NCBI RefSeq assembly: GCF_000194155.1
Contig: NZ_GL877878.1
Span: forward strand, 1,051,118 to 1,115,117
Length of the DNA: 64,000 nucleotides
Direction of reading: 5' to 3'
From: Saccharopolyspora spinosa NRRL 18395
Lineage (GTDB): Bacteria > Actinomycetota > Actinomycetes > Mycobacteriales > Pseudonocardiaceae
Below, piece after piece: positions 49,906-58,794 of this stretch. How positions within the stretch are numbered: position 1 is the first letter of the stretch; every line of letters starts with the position of its first letter. The translations under genes and the position numbers were made by a program. Under the pieces are notes generated by a model, which saw only the letters and a list, made by a program, of their open reading frames with translations, was not told the origin of the DNA and did not search any database.

Positions 49906-51072
49906 ATGACCACCAACGAGGAGAGCTCCACCGGACGTTATCTGGTGCTGCTGGAAGACAATTCGACGATCATCGGAACCCGCGAGCTGACGCGTCTGAC
50001 GGGCATCCGCTGCGCCAACACCGCCGACGCGGCCGGCGCGGCACCGGGGGAGCTGTTCCGCGGCGCGGGCGGGATCGTGCTGCATCAACTTGGCATCGCG
50101 CTGATCAGCGCCGACCCGGACCAGGCCGCGGCGCTCGAACGCGCGTCCCGGGAGACCAGCACGATCGCGGCGTTCGAGCAGGAGCGCAGGGTGTTCGCCA
50201 TCGGCGCGGAAGCGCAGGTGGAGGACGGCGAGTTCACGTGGGGCCTGCAGGCGGTGCGCGCCGACCACGCGCAGCCCACCGGCAAGGGCGTCCGGGTCGC
50301 GGTGCTTGACACCGGCCTGGACCTCAAGCACCCCGACTTCGCCGACCGGGACATCGTCACCGGGTCCTTCGTGGATGGCCAGGACGTGCAGGACGGCCAC
50401 GGGCACGGCACGCACGTGATCGGCACCTCCTGCGGTCCGCGGGCCTCGCAGGCCGGACCCGGCTACGGCATCGCTTCGGAGGCCAGCATCTACGCGGGCA
50501 AGGTGCTCGGCGACGACGGCTCCGGAACCGACAGCGGCATCCTCTCCGGCATCGAGTGGGCGATCTCCAACGGAGCCGCCGTGGTGTCGATGTCGCTCGG
50601 CGCGCCGACGCAGCCTGGTGAGCCGTTCTCCGCGTCCTTCGAACGGGTCGCCCAGCGCGCTATGGAGCGCGGCACGCTGATCATCGCCGCCGCCGGCAAC
50701 GAGAGCCAGCGTTCCGCCGGGACGGTCGCGCCGGTCGGGCACCCGGCGAACTGCCCGTCGATCCTGGCGGTCGGCGCGATCGACTCGCAGCTGCAGATCG
50801 CGGACTTCTCCAGCGGCACCGTCGACGAGATCGGCCAGGTGGACCTGGTCGGCCCCGGCGTCGACGTCTACTCGAGCTGGCCGGGGGCGGAGCGCTACCG
50901 GAAGCTCAGCGGAACCAGCATGGCCACCCCGCACGTCGCCGGTGTCGCGGCGCTGTACGCGCAGCAGTACCCGGAGCGGGCGTGGGGTCTGTGGGCTCGG
51001 CTGTCGCAGACCGCACATCGGCTACCGCTCGCATCGACCGACGTCGGTGCGGGCGTGGTCAAGGCGCCGTAG
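49906..51072 (+). CDS. Subtilisin-like serine protease (S8) without signal peptide
   Basis: A 388-residue S8 protease. An N-terminal region (1-115) is followed by the catalytic domain: Asp135 in VAVLDTGLD, His167 in GHGHGTHVIGT, the oxyanion asparagine 265 in AAAGNES and Ser338 in LSGTSMATPHVAG. There is no hydrophobic signal sequence at ATG 49906 or in the upstream extension, so the enzyme would stay inside unless exported by another route. The N-terminal region could be a propeptide or a targeting domain. It stands alone in its orientation. Related signal-less subtilases occur in RiPP and defence loci; no such partner is next to it. Confidence 0.88.
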   Translation: MTTNEESSTGRYLVLLEDNSTIIGTRELTRLTGIRCANTADAAGAAPGELFRGAGGIVLHQLGIALISADPDQAAALERASRETSTIAAFEQERRVFAIGAEAQVEDGEFTWGLQAVRADHAQPTGKGVRVAVLDTGLDLKHPDFADRDIVTGSFVDGQDVQDGHGHGTHVIGTSCGPRASQAGPGYGIASEASIYAGKVLGDDGSGTDSGILSGIEWAISNGAAVVSMSLGAPTQPGEPFSASFERVAQRAMERGTLIIAAAGNESQRSAGTVAPVGHPANCPSILAVGAIDSQLQIADFSSGTVDEIGQVDLVGPGVDVYSSWPGAERYRKLSGTSMATPHVAGVAALYAQQYPERAWGLWARLSQTAHRLPLASTDVGAGVVKAP

Positions 51073-51092
51073 CTGCCGGGGTCGCCGCGCGG

Positions 51093-51491
51093 TCAGTCGT
51101 CATCGATGGCCTGCGCGGCGACCTTCGCGCAGTTGCCGAGGTCTTCGGCGGCGGCCGCGGCCTGGTCGAGCGCGACGTGCACTGCCGACGGCTCGGCGGC
51201 GTTCAGGGTCTCGTAACTGGAGGCCAGTATGTCGAGCTGCCGGGCAAGCCGGGCCCCCGCCGTGGTGACGGCCAGCAACGCTTCCCGCGCCGCAGTGATT
51301 TCGGCCGGTGTCCTGGCCTCGGGGGCATTCTCCAACTTGCCGCCGGCCTGCGCGATCATTTCGGCGGTCGCGTTGACGTCCTGCCAGCGCGCCGGCGTTC
51401 CGCTCTCCATCTGGTCGCCCCCCGCAAGCGCCGGTACCGGCGCATTGTCAGCAGTTTCCGCCCCTGGTGGGACGCCCGTCACCGGATTCAC
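51093..51491 (-). CDS. Hypothetical helical protein
   Basis: A 132-residue Ala/Glu-rich protein with no recognised family. It looks like a long helix pair (AGARLARQLDILASSYETLNA and HVALDQAAAAAEDLGNCAKVAAQAID). Its ATG overlaps the stop of the upstream gene by 4 bases (ATGA), so translation is coupled to the ChaB/plasmid-stabilisation-like protein. No signal peptide or membrane segment. Confidence 0.65.
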   Translation of the reverse strand: MNPVTGVPPGAETADNAPVPALAGGDQMESGTPARWQDVNATAEMIAQAGGKLENAPEARTPAEITAAREALLAVTTAGARLARQLDILASSYETLNAAEPSAVHVALDQAAAAAEDLGNCAKVAAQAIDDD

Positions 51492-51871
51492 CCGCCCGAA
51501 CGGCGGGAACCCGCGGTCAGCCGAGTAGAGCTGTTGCTTGGTTCGACCGCCCCCCGTTCCAGCTCCGCCTTGGTCATCTTCGAGCGGCCCTTGATGTCGG
51601 CGCGCTGCGCGTCCGCGTAGAGCTGTTGCTTGGTTCGACCGCCCGGCCCGGAGCCGGATCCGGAGCGCAGTCCACCGCGGCGTTGCGGGGGGATGTCCTG
51701 CGTGGCGGTTTCGCTCCGCTGCTGGGATTCACCGGCCTGCGCCCGGTTCTTGTTGACCGTCCGCGCCGCGATCTCTTCGGCGCGGTCCTCGCTGCTGCCG
51801 CGCTCCATCGCCTGGCTCTTGATGTGCTCGTACTGTCGTTCCTCTTTCTCGGTCCAGCTCTGCTGCGGCAT
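51488..51871 (-). CDS. ChaB/plasmid-stabilisation-like small protein, altered C-terminus
   Basis: A 127-residue hydrophilic protein. WTEKEERQYEHIKSQAMERG, then EEIAARTVNKNRAQAGES, RRGGLRSGSGS and KQQLYADAQRADIKGRSKMTKAELERG match a common actinobacterial family often annotated as plasmid-stabilisation protein, with a Rho_N/SAP-like end also seen in the Ku tail at 62698. After KAELERG the usual end (AL.R) is replaced by a different tail because of a 28-bp direct repeat (51525-51552 and 51617-51644) that changes frame. ATG 51871. The cellular role is not established. Confidence 0.65.
   Translation of the reverse strand: MPQQSWTEKEERQYEHIKSQAMERGSSEDRAEEIAARTVNKNRAQAGESQQRSETATQDIPPQRRGGLRSGSGSGPGGRTKQQLYADAQRADIKGRSKMTKAELERGAVEPSNSSTRLTAGSRRSGG
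51525..51644. repeat. 28-bp direct repeat pair, 92 bp apart
   Basis: The 28-bp sequence at 51525-51552 recurs exactly at 51617-51644. Both copies lie in the 3' part of the ChaB-like gene. The period of 92 bp is not a multiple of three, so the duplication put the gene's 3' end out of frame and gave the protein a new tail. Looks like a recent local duplication. Confidence 0.8.
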
Positions 51872-51939
51872 TCCCGCTCACCTCGCCTCCGCAGTTCGTC
51901 GAGTCACGACGTGCTTCGCGTACCCGGTGCGAGCGGTTG

Positions 51940-52911
51940 TCACACGTTGGTGCGACGGGAGAGGAGGCGCGCTGCGACGACCGCGCCGAGAGCACCTGCG
52001 GCGACCTCCAGGCGGCGCGGGCCGGAAACCGCGAGCCGTCGCCGGAACACGTCGTACCCGGACTCCACGATGCGGTCGAGGATCTCGCCGTACAACGTGA
52101 ACGCGGTGCGCACGCACGGCCGCGACCAGGGGGCGAGCAGGGCGATGCCAGGTTCCGCGGCCCGGTACTTCGAGCGGGTGCGGGCGACCTGGTCGGCGAG
52201 CGCCCGGCGCACCGGGAGGTCTGGCCGGCCGGCCTCCCGGCACCAGACGAGCCGCTCCTGGTCGACGCCGAACACCGCCAGTTCCTCCAGCGGCAGGTAG
52301 ACCCGGCCGCGGTCGAGGTCCTCGCCGACATCGCGCAGGAAGTTGGTGAGCTGGAAAGCACCGCCCAGCGCCGCGGCGTAGGGCTCGGCCTCGCCTGCCG
52401 GGCACACCGTGCCGAATACCGGGAGCAACTGGAGGCCGATCACCGCCGCCGAGCCGTGGATATAGGCGTCCAGTGCAGCCCGCGTCGGGTACGAGCGGAC
52501 GGTCAGGTCCATCCGCATCGAGGCCATGAAGTCGGTGAACAGCGTCGGGTCGATGTGGTGCCGGGCGACGGTGTCGACGAGCGCGGCGAGGATCGGGTGT
52601 TCGCTGTTACCGGCGCGCAGACCGGCTCGCAGCTTGTCGTCCAGTTGGTCCACTGCCTGCTGCCGGTCCCGGACCGTGCGCGACTCGTCGGTGTCGTCGA
52701 CGATGTCGTCCACCCACCGCGCGAAGCCGTACAGCGCGTGCACTGCGGGCCGTTGCGCCGGGGCCAGCAGCCGGGTCGCGAGGAAGTAGGTGCGGCCGTG
52801 CGCGGCGTTGAGCACCCGGCACCGCTGGTAGGCGGGGCGCAGATGCGGCTGGACGCCTGCGGCGTCGAGCTCGCGGCGCGCCGCCGCCCGCGGCCAGGTG
52901 CCCGTGTCCAT
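51940..52911 (-). CDS. Phytoene/squalene synthase family protein
   Basis: A 323-residue trans-isoprenyl diphosphate synthase that joins two prenyl diphosphates head to head. The two Asp-rich motifs are present: DDIVDDTDE in the ARWVDDIVDD segment and LRDVGEDLDRGRVYLP in the second half. RTYFLATRLLAP matches the family N-terminal signature. Phytoene is the most likely product, squalene is possible. No desaturase, cyclase or GGPP synthase gene is adjacent, so the rest of the pathway must be elsewhere. The start is ATG 52911. Confidence 0.87.
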   Translation of the reverse strand: MDTGTWPRAAARRELDAAGVQPHLRPAYQRCRVLNAAHGRTYFLATRLLAPAQRPAVHALYGFARWVDDIVDDTDESRTVRDRQQAVDQLDDKLRAGLRAGNSEHPILAALVDTVARHHIDPTLFTDFMASMRMDLTVRSYPTRAALDAYIHGSAAVIGLQLLPVFGTVCPAGEAEPYAAALGGAFQLTNFLRDVGEDLDRGRVYLPLEELAVFGVDQERLVWCREAGRPDLPVRRALADQVARTRSKYRAAEPGIALLAPWSRPCVRTAFTLYGEILDRIVESGYDVFRRRLAVSGPRRLEVAAGALGAVVAARLLSRRTNV

Positions 52912-53002
52912 ACCGGGAATCTCAGCACACGGAGTGCGCGAGCGTGCGTACGGTGGGCATCCGCGGTGAACCCGGTCACTACCACAGTCCGATTAGGACG
53001 CT

Positions 53003-53635
53003 TCAGCCGAGCCCGCTCTCGGCGAGGGCCTCGTCGAGCCCGTCGAGCAGGACCACGCCGAGGGTGTTCGCAACCGAGCCGGTCGCCAGCTCGCTGCGGA
53101 GCCGGTAGGCGAGCAATCGCACCCGGCGCGGGTCCGGCCGGTCCTGCCGCGCGGCCTCGCGCAGCCGCCGTGCGATCAATTCGATCTCGGCGGTGTCGCC
53201 GTAGCGGGCGTGCACCGTCGGTAGCGTGAGGAGCACGACCTTGGCCACCCGGGTCAGCCCGGTGAAATCGGGGCTGGGAGCGGGTGCCGGCGAAGGCTGG
53301 GCGGGCACCACCGGTGCCGGGGGCTCGTCGAGCAGCGCGACCGACTGCGCCCGCGCCCACGAACCGATGTCCCCGCCGTGCCGGCCGGCGCAGATCAGCC
53401 CGGAGCCGGTCAGGCCGGCGCGGGCGGGTGCGCCCTGCTGTCCGGTTCCGCTGGTGGCGATCAGCTCCTGGTCCCGCAGCGTCCGCACGACTTCGGCGAG
53501 TTCGGCCCATGACGGCTGCAGCGTCGCGGCCTCGGCCGCCGGGCTGTCGAAGAAACCCGCGACCTCGGGCCGGAATCGGTCGTCCTCGTAGAGGTAGCGG
53601 AGGAAGGCGCGAGCGAGCGACTCAAGCCGTGACAC
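53003..53635 (-). CDS. Hypothetical protein with helical N-terminal domain
   Basis: A 210-residue protein of no family I can name. GTG 53635 has GGAGG 6 bases upstream, so the gene is real. The N-terminal part (LARAFLRYLYEDDRFRPEVAGFFD, then WAELAEVVRTLRDQELI) resembles a winged-helix or bundle domain. A central Pro/Ala linker follows (about residues 105-130), then a C-terminal helical part (ANTLGVVLLDGLDEAL). The segment LTGSGLICAGRHGGDIGSW contains conserved-looking glycines. It may be a two-domain regulatory or stress protein. Confidence 0.6.
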   Translation of the reverse strand: MSRLESLARAFLRYLYEDDRFRPEVAGFFDSPAAEAATLQPSWAELAEVVRTLRDQELIATSGTGQQGAPARAGLTGSGLICAGRHGGDIGSWARAQSVALLDEPPAPVVPAQPSPAPAPSPDFTGLTRVAKVVLLTLPTVHARYGDTAEIELIARRLREAARQDRPDPRRVRLLAYRLRSELATGSVANTLGVVLLDGLDEALAESGLG

Positions 53636-54104
53636 GGTTGGCCTCCAGGTTGCTCGTCCAGGGTGCAGGGCGAGGGGGAGGGCGGACCCGGGTCCTGCCG
53701 AAGACCGCAGAACGCACCGGCGCGCAGCCGGTTTCGGAATCATGGTTGCCGCTGTCCCCAGTTTCAGCGGATCCGCCATGCGACCGCCGGGTTGCGGTCG
53801 GTCACATCGCAGCAGCGTAAGCGGACCCTGGCCGTGATCGCAGGGGTCTTTTGTCACCCACAAGTTGGGGATTGCGATGCCAGGGTGTAACTGTCCATTG
53901 TGTTCAATGTCGGCACAATCCGCGCCACTGCGCAGAAAGGGGCTGGAGTGACGCGGGGGACCGCCGACCGCGACCACATCCAACGCCGCGACCGACGGCC
54001 GGTCGCGCGTTCGGAACCCCCTGCATTCCACGCGCGCCGCAGGCGCTCCAGACGGCGTGGTCGAGACCCGCGTGGATGATCGTCATGCCGGGAGTTCCAG
54101 AAAT
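53636..54104. other. Interval with no gene seen
   Basis: About 470 bp between the hypothetical protein and the TetR gene. I see no protein with codon use or composition like its neighbours and no clear hairpin. The stretch around 53890-53920 (TGTAACTGTCCATTGTGTTC) is AT-richer and may hold a promoter. Confidence 0.4.
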
Positions 54105-54752
54105 TTATCCCGCGCGAGATCCGGAATCGCCGGGCGAGTGCTCGTCGGCGCTGGTCCGCAGGCCGTCGAAGGCGATCTTGGTGACCGCGTCGGCGAGCTG
54201 CGAGGCCCGCAGGCCGCGGCTGGGCTTGTACCACTCGATGATCGAGTTGACCATGCCGAACAGCAGCCGGCTGGTCAGTGCCGGGTCGACGTCCGGCCGG
54301 ATGCTGCCCTCCGCCTCGGCCTGCTTGACGAGGTCACTGACCACCTGGTCGAATTCGCGGCGCCGGGTCAGCGCCTGCCGCTCAACCTTGGTGTTGCCCC
54401 GCACCCGCAGCAGGAGCGTGACGAACGGCAGTTCGTCGACGAGCACCTCGATGCTGCGCCGGACCACGTGCTCCAGCCGGTCGATGGTCTTGCCGGTGGT
54501 CGACGCCTCTTCCTCGGTGACCGCGAACAGCGCGTCCAGCGCCCGGTTGACGCTCAGCCGCAGCAGTTCGTCCTTGCTGGACACGTGGTAGTAGATCGCC
54601 GACTTGGTGATGCCCAGCCGGCGGGAGAGGTCCTCCATGCTGGTGCCCTCGTAGCCGCGCTCGTTGAACACCCGGACGGAGACGTCCAGCAGCCGACCGA
54701 GGTCGTAGCCCGGCCGACCCCGGCGATTCGCGCGCCTAGCGTTCCCCGACAT
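54105..54752 (-). CDS. paaR: TetR family repressor, PaaR-like
   Basis: A 215-residue TetR regulator. HTH: LDVSVRVFNERGYEGTSMEDLSRRLGITKSAIYYHVSSKDELLRL. The C-terminal ligand domain (residues 60-200) includes LLFGMVNSIIEWYKPSRG. It is next to paaK on the same strand and belongs to the group that controls phenylacetate genes in actinobacteria in response to phenylacetyl-CoA. Two sites in the paaI-paaZ region fit such a repressor. The gene name is by context and similarity. Confidence 0.82.
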   Translation of the reverse strand: MSGNARRANRRGRPGYDLGRLLDVSVRVFNERGYEGTSMEDLSRRLGITKSAIYYHVSSKDELLRLSVNRALDALFAVTEEEASTTGKTIDRLEHVVRRSIEVLVDELPFVTLLLRVRGNTKVERQALTRRREFDQVVSDLVKQAEAEGSIRPDVDPALTSRLLFGMVNSIIEWYKPSRGLRASQLADAVTKIAFDGLRTSADEHSPGDSGSRAG

Positions 54753-54765
54753 GGCTCGCAGTATT

Positions 54766-56109
54766 TCAGCCTGCGGATCCGGATTCGCGGCGGTCCACGA
54801 GGCGGCACAGCTTGCCCACCGATCGCTCCAGCGTGTCCGGATCCACCACGGTGACCTCGGTGCTGATGCCGACGCCCTCCTTGATCGCGCGGACCAGCTC
54901 GGCGCCGGCCGGATCCCGGCGGTCGCCCGGGCAGTCGGTGCGGGCCTCCACCCGAACCGTCATCCGGTCCATCCGGCCCTCGCGGGTGAGCACCAGCTGG
55001 AAGTGCGGCGACAGGCCGTCGGTGCGCAGCACCAGCTCCTCGATCTGGGTGGGGTAGACGTTGACGCCGCGCAGGATGATCATGTCGTCGCTGCGGCCGG
55101 TGATCTTGGTCATCCGCCGCATCGGCCGGGCCGTGCCGGGCAGCAGCCGGGTCAGGTCCCGGGTGCGGTAGCGGATGACCGGCATGGCCTGCTTGGTCAG
55201 CGAGGTGAACACGAGTTCGCCCTCGGTGCCGTCGGGCAGCACTGCCTCGGTGAACGGGTCGATCACCTCGGGGTAGAAGTGGTCCTCCCAGATGTGCAGC
55301 CCGTCTTTGGTCTCCACGCACTCGTTGGCCACGCCGGGGCCCATCACTTCGGACAGGCCGTAGATGTCGACCGCGTCGATGTCCAGCCGTTCCTCGATCT
55401 CCTGCCGCATCTGCTCGGTCCACGGCTCGGCGCCGAAGATGCCGATCTCGAGCGAGGTGCTGCGCGGGTCGATGCCCTGCCGCTCGAACTCGTCGATGAG
55501 GGTGAGCATGTAGGACGGGGTGACCATGATGATCTCGGGCCGGAAGTCCTGGATGATCTGCACCTGCCGGGCGGTCATCCCACCGGAGGCCGGGATGACG
55601 GTGCACCCGAGCCGCTCGGCCCCGTAGTGCGCGCCGAGCCCGCCCGTGAACAAGCCGTACCCGTAGGAGACGTGCACCTTGTGGCCCGGCCGCCCGCCCG
55701 CGGCGCGGATGGAGCGCGCCACCACATCGGCCCAGGCGTCCAGGTCCTGCTCGGTGTAGCCGACGACGGTCGGCTTGCCCGTCGTGCCGCTGGAGGCGTG
55801 CAGCCGCCGGACCTGATCCATCGGCACGGCGAGCAAGCCGAACGGGTAGTTGTCCCGCAGGTCCTGCTTGGTGGTGTGCGGGAACTTCGCCAGGTCGGCC
55901 AAGCGCTGGCAGTCCGCCGGCCGGACGCCCGCCGCGTCGAACTTGCTGCGGTACAGCGGCACGTTCTCGTAGGCGTGGTGCAGGGTGCGCTGCAGGCGTT
56001 CCAGCTGCACCGCGGCGAGTTCGTCGGCGGAGTACCGCTCGGCGGGGTCGAGGTCGGCCGGATCCGGCGCGGTTCCGAGCCGGCGCGGCGCGCCCGTCGT
56101 CGCTGTCAT
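54766..56109 (-). CDS. paaK: Phenylacetate-CoA ligase PaaK
   Basis: A 447-residue adenylate-forming enzyme that makes phenylacetyl-CoA from phenylacetate, ATP and CoA, the entry step of the pathway. The P-loop is LHASSGTTGKPTVVGYT at about 119-135. IYGLSEVMGPGVANEC binds the adenylate, and YRTRDLTRLLPG with ITGRSDDMIILRGVNVYPTQIEE forms the hinge and C-terminal domain. Its ATG overlaps the stop of paaI by 4 bases, so it is translationally coupled to it. Length and motifs match E. coli PaaK. Confidence 0.95.
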   Translation of the reverse strand: MTATTGAPRRLGTAPDPADLDPAERYSADELAAVQLERLQRTLHHAYENVPLYRSKFDAAGVRPADCQRLADLAKFPHTTKQDLRDNYPFGLLAVPMDQVRRLHASSGTTGKPTVVGYTEQDLDAWADVVARSIRAAGGRPGHKVHVSYGYGLFTGGLGAHYGAERLGCTVIPASGGMTARQVQIIQDFRPEIIMVTPSYMLTLIDEFERQGIDPRSTSLEIGIFGAEPWTEQMRQEIEERLDIDAVDIYGLSEVMGPGVANECVETKDGLHIWEDHFYPEVIDPFTEAVLPDGTEGELVFTSLTKQAMPVIRYRTRDLTRLLPGTARPMRRMTKITGRSDDMIILRGVNVYPTQIEELVLRTDGLSPHFQLVLTREGRMDRMTVRVEARTDCPGDRRDPAGAELVRAIKEGVGISTEVTVVDPDTLERSVGKLCRLVDRRESGSAG

Positions 56110-56549
56110 GGCTTAGCTCCTTCGGGCTGGTGTTCGGGTGCGCCGTTCAACGAGCGGCTGTGGCCCCGGAATTCGGCGATCAGCTCGTCACCGCGGTGCA
56201 CGGACACGTCGTAGATCCCGCTGCGGCCGAACCGGGTTCGTTCCTCGGCGCGGGCGACCAGCAGGTCGCCGCCGCGGGCGGGGCGGATGAAAGTGATGTC
56301 CGCGCGTGCCGCGACCGTCGTCGGTCCGTGGCTGTTGCAGGCGCAGGCGAAGGTCGTGTCGGCCAGCAGGAAAATGTAGCCGCCGTGGGCGATCCCGTGG
56401 CCGTTGACCATCGCGTCGGTGATCCGCATCCGGGCCTGGGCGAATCCGCTGCCGGTCTCGACGAGCTCGATGCCCAGCGCCTGCGAGGCGCGGTCGTCGT
56501 CGAACATGGCCTGAGCCGGGTCGCGCGTCGTCGTGCCGGGCTCCTGCAC
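56106..56549 (-). CDS. paaI: Hydroxyphenylacetyl-CoA thioesterase PaaI
   Basis: A 147-residue hot-dog thioesterase. It rescues CoA from dead-end ring-hydroxylated or phenylacetyl-CoA esters. The catalytic segment is VNGHGIAHGGYIFLLADTTFACACNS, with the aspartate in LAD as in PaaI enzymes. ITFIRPARGGDLLVARAEE closes the fold. It leads the minus-strand paaI-paaK operon; the start ATG 56549 is 18 bp from the left operator-like site. Confidence 0.92.
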   Translation of the reverse strand: MQEPGTTTRDPAQAMFDDDRASQALGIELVETGSGFAQARMRITDAMVNGHGIAHGGYIFLLADTTFACACNSHGPTTVAARADITFIRPARGGDLLVARAEERTRFGRSGIYDVSVHRGDELIAEFRGHSRSLNGAPEHQPEGAKP

Positions 56550-56566
56550 TGGGTCACCACCTCGTA

Positions 56567-56584
56567 ACCGAACGAACAGTCGGT
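56567..56584. promoter_or_regulatory. PaaR operator candidate 1
   Basis: ACCGAACGAACAGTCGGT is an imperfect palindrome (ACCGA/TCGGT arms) 18 bp upstream of paaI, of the type bound by PaaR-like TetR proteins (ACCG...CGGT). It matches the second site in the same region at 13 of 15 core bases. Confidence 0.65.
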
Positions 56585-56707
56585 AATTAATCCTGTGTCG
56601 CGTGATCCTGTCAAGGGTTCCCGGCGAAGCTGGTCCCCCTGGCTCGGTAAAGCAGAATTTAGCTGCATCAGGTGGTGCGCAACAGTCTTGACGAGTGCTA
56701 CTTTTTC

Positions 56708-56723
56708 GAACGAACGGTCAGTT
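56708..56723. promoter_or_regulatory. PaaR operator candidate 2
   Basis: The core GAACGAACGGTCAGT resembles candidate 1 (GAACGAACAGTCGGT) with two changes. It sits 29 bp upstream of paaZ, where a bound repressor would block transcription of paaZABCDE. The two sites are 140 bp apart in the divergent region, one near each operon. Confidence 0.65.
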
Positions 56724-56751
56724 AAAGAACCAGTCGGAGGAGGTCGGGCGA

Positions 56752-58794
56752 ATGGCTGCCCTGCGAAGCTACGTCAACGGCGACTGGCACGCGCCGTCGG
56801 ACAACGGGGTGCCGTTGCACGATGCGGTGACCGGTGAGGAGGTCGCGCGGGTCTCCTCGGCGGGGATCGACATGGGCGCGGTGCTGGCGCACGGGCGCAG
56901 CCGGGGCGGCCCGGCGCTGGCGGAACTGACGTTCCACCAGCGCGCCGCGCTGCTGAAGAGCCTCGCCTCGCACCTGCGCGAGCACCGCGAGGAGCTGTAC
57001 GCGCTGTCGGCCCGCACCGGCGCCACGCTCGGCGACTCCAAGTTCGACATCGACGGCGGCATCGGGGTGCTGTTCGGCTACTCCAGCAAGGGCCGCCGGG
57101 AACTGCCCAACAGTACGGTTTACGTCGACGGCGCCCTCGAGCCGCTGAGCAAGGGCGGCACGTTCGTCGGGCAGCACATCTGCACGCCGCTGACGGGCGT
57201 CGCGGTGCAGATCAACGCGTTCAACTTCCCGGTGTGGGGACCGCTGGAGAAGTTCGCGCCCGCCTTCCTGGCGGGGGTGCCCAGCCTGATCAAACCGGCC
57301 AGCCAGACCGCGTACCTCACGCACCGGCTGGTGGAGCTGATGGTCGCCTCCGGGCTGCTGCCGGACGGCTCGCTGCAGCTGGTCTGCGGCAGCGTCGGCG
57401 ACCTGTTCGAGCACCTCACCGACCAGGACCTGGTGTCGTTCACCGGCTCGGCCTCGACCGGCCAGCGGTTGCGCGCCCACCCGGTGGTGGCGGCGAACTC
57501 GGTGCGGTTCAACGTCGAGGCCGACTCGCTGAACTGCTCGATCCTGGGCCCGGACGCCGCGCCGGGCACCGACGAGTTCGCCCTCTTCGTCAAGCAGCTG
57601 GTCACCGAGATGACGGTCAAGGCCGGGCAGAAGTGCACCGCGATCCGGCGGGCGCTGGTGCCGGCGAACCTGATCGACGAAGTGGTCGCGGCCGCCAAGG
57701 AGCGGTTGGCGAAGGTAGTCGTCGGCAACCCCGCCTCGCCGGAGGTCCGGATGGGGGCGCTGGCCAGCCTGGAGCAGCGCGAAGAGGTGCGGCGGTCGCT
57801 GAAGGCGCTGCTGGAGGCCGGAACACTGGTGCACGGAGACCCCGGGCGGGTCGACGTCGTGGACGCCGACGCGGAGCGTGGTGCGTTCCTGCCGCCGCTG
57901 CTGGTCCGATGTGACGACCCGGACCAGCCGCAGCCGCACGAGGTCGAGGCCTTCGGCCCGGTCAGTACGGTGATGCCGTACGAGACTGCGGCGCAGGCCG
58001 TGGAGCTGGCGCGCCGCGGCAAGGGCAGCCTCGCCGGTTCCGTGGTGACCGCCGACGCGGAGTTCGCGCGCGAGGTGGTGCTGGGCGCGGCATCGCGGCA
58101 CGGCCGGATGCTGGTGCTCAACCGGCACAACGCCGGCGAGAACACCGGGCACGGGTCGCCGTTGCCCGCGCTGGTTCACGGTGGACCGGGGCGCGCCGGT
58201 GGCGGCGAGGAGATGGGTGGCGTTCGTGGCGTGCTGCACCACATGCAGCGGACCGCGGTGCAGGCCGACCCGGCGACACTGACCGCGATCACCGGGCAGT
58301 GGGTGACCGGAACTCCCCGCAACATCACCGAAAAGCACCCGTTCCGCAAGCACCTCGGCGAACTGCGCATCGGTGACACGGTGGTCGCCGGGCCGCGCAC
58401 CGTGACGCTGGACGACGTCGAGCACTTCGCCGAGTTCACCGGCGACACCTTCTATGCGCACACCGACGAGGAAGCGGCGCGGGCCAACCCGTTCTTCGAC
58501 GGCCGCGTGGCGCACGGCTACCTGGTGGTGTCCTTCGCCGCCGGGCTGTTCGTGGATCCCGGCCCGGGACCGGTGCTGGCCAACTACGGCCTGGAGAACC
58601 TCCGGTTCCTCACGCCGACCTACCCTGGTGACGAGATCACCGTGACCATGACCGCTAAGCAGATCACTCCGCGGGTCGGCGCCGAGCACGGCGAGGTCCG
58701 CTGGGACGTGGACGTGACCAACCAGGACGGCGCCTCGGTGGCGAAGTACGACGTGCTGACGCTGGTGGCCAAGCGACCGGAGGAGCAGGGGTGA
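56752..58794 (+). CDS. paaZ: PaaZ: oxepin-CoA hydrolase / semialdehyde dehydrogenase
   Basis: A 680-residue fusion that opens the oxepin-CoA ring and oxidises the aldehyde formed. The N-terminal aldehyde dehydrogenase domain (1-530) has the glutamate in FNVEADSLN and the nucleophile cysteine in [11 protein letters not shown]. The C-terminal MaoC-type R-hydratase domain (540-680) has the catalytic pair in [12 protein letters not shown] and [14 protein letters not shown]. Both activities appear intact. ATG 56752 follows GGAGGAGG. Its stop overlaps the paaA GTG by 4 bases, and it heads the plus-strand operon. In many actinomycetes paaZ is elsewhere; here it leads. Confidence 0.95.
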   Translation: MAALRSYVNGDWHAPSDNGVPLHDAVTGEEVARVSSAGIDMGAVLAHGRSRGGPALAELTFHQRAALLKSLASHLREHREELYALSARTGATLGDSKFDIDGGIGVLFGYSSKGRRELPNSTVYVDGALEPLSKGGTFVGQHICTPLTGVAVQINAFNFPVWGPLEKFAPAFLAGVPSLIKPASQTAYLTHRLVELMVASGLLPDGSLQLVCGSVGDLFEHLTDQDLVSFTGSASTGQRLRAHPVVAANSVRFNVEADSLNCSILGPDAAPGTDEFALFVKQLVTEMTVKAGQKCTAIRRALVPANLIDEVVAAAKERLAKVVVGNPASPEVRMGALASLEQREEVRRSLKALLEAGTLVHGDPGRVDVVDADAERGAFLPPLLVRCDDPDQPQPHEVEAFGPVSTVMPYETAAQAVELARRGKGSLAGSVVTADAEFAREVVLGAASRHGRMLVLNRHNAGENTGHGSPLPALVHGGPGRAGGGEEMGGVRGVLHHMQRTAVQADPATLTAITGQWVTGTPRNITEKHPFRKHLGELRIGDTVVAGPRTVTLDDVEHFAEFTGDTFYAHTDEEAARANPFFDGRVAHGYLVVSFAAGLFVDPGPGPVLANYGLENLRFLTPTYPGDEITVTMTAKQITPRVGAEHGEVRWDVDVTNQDGASVAKYDVLTLVAKRPEEQG

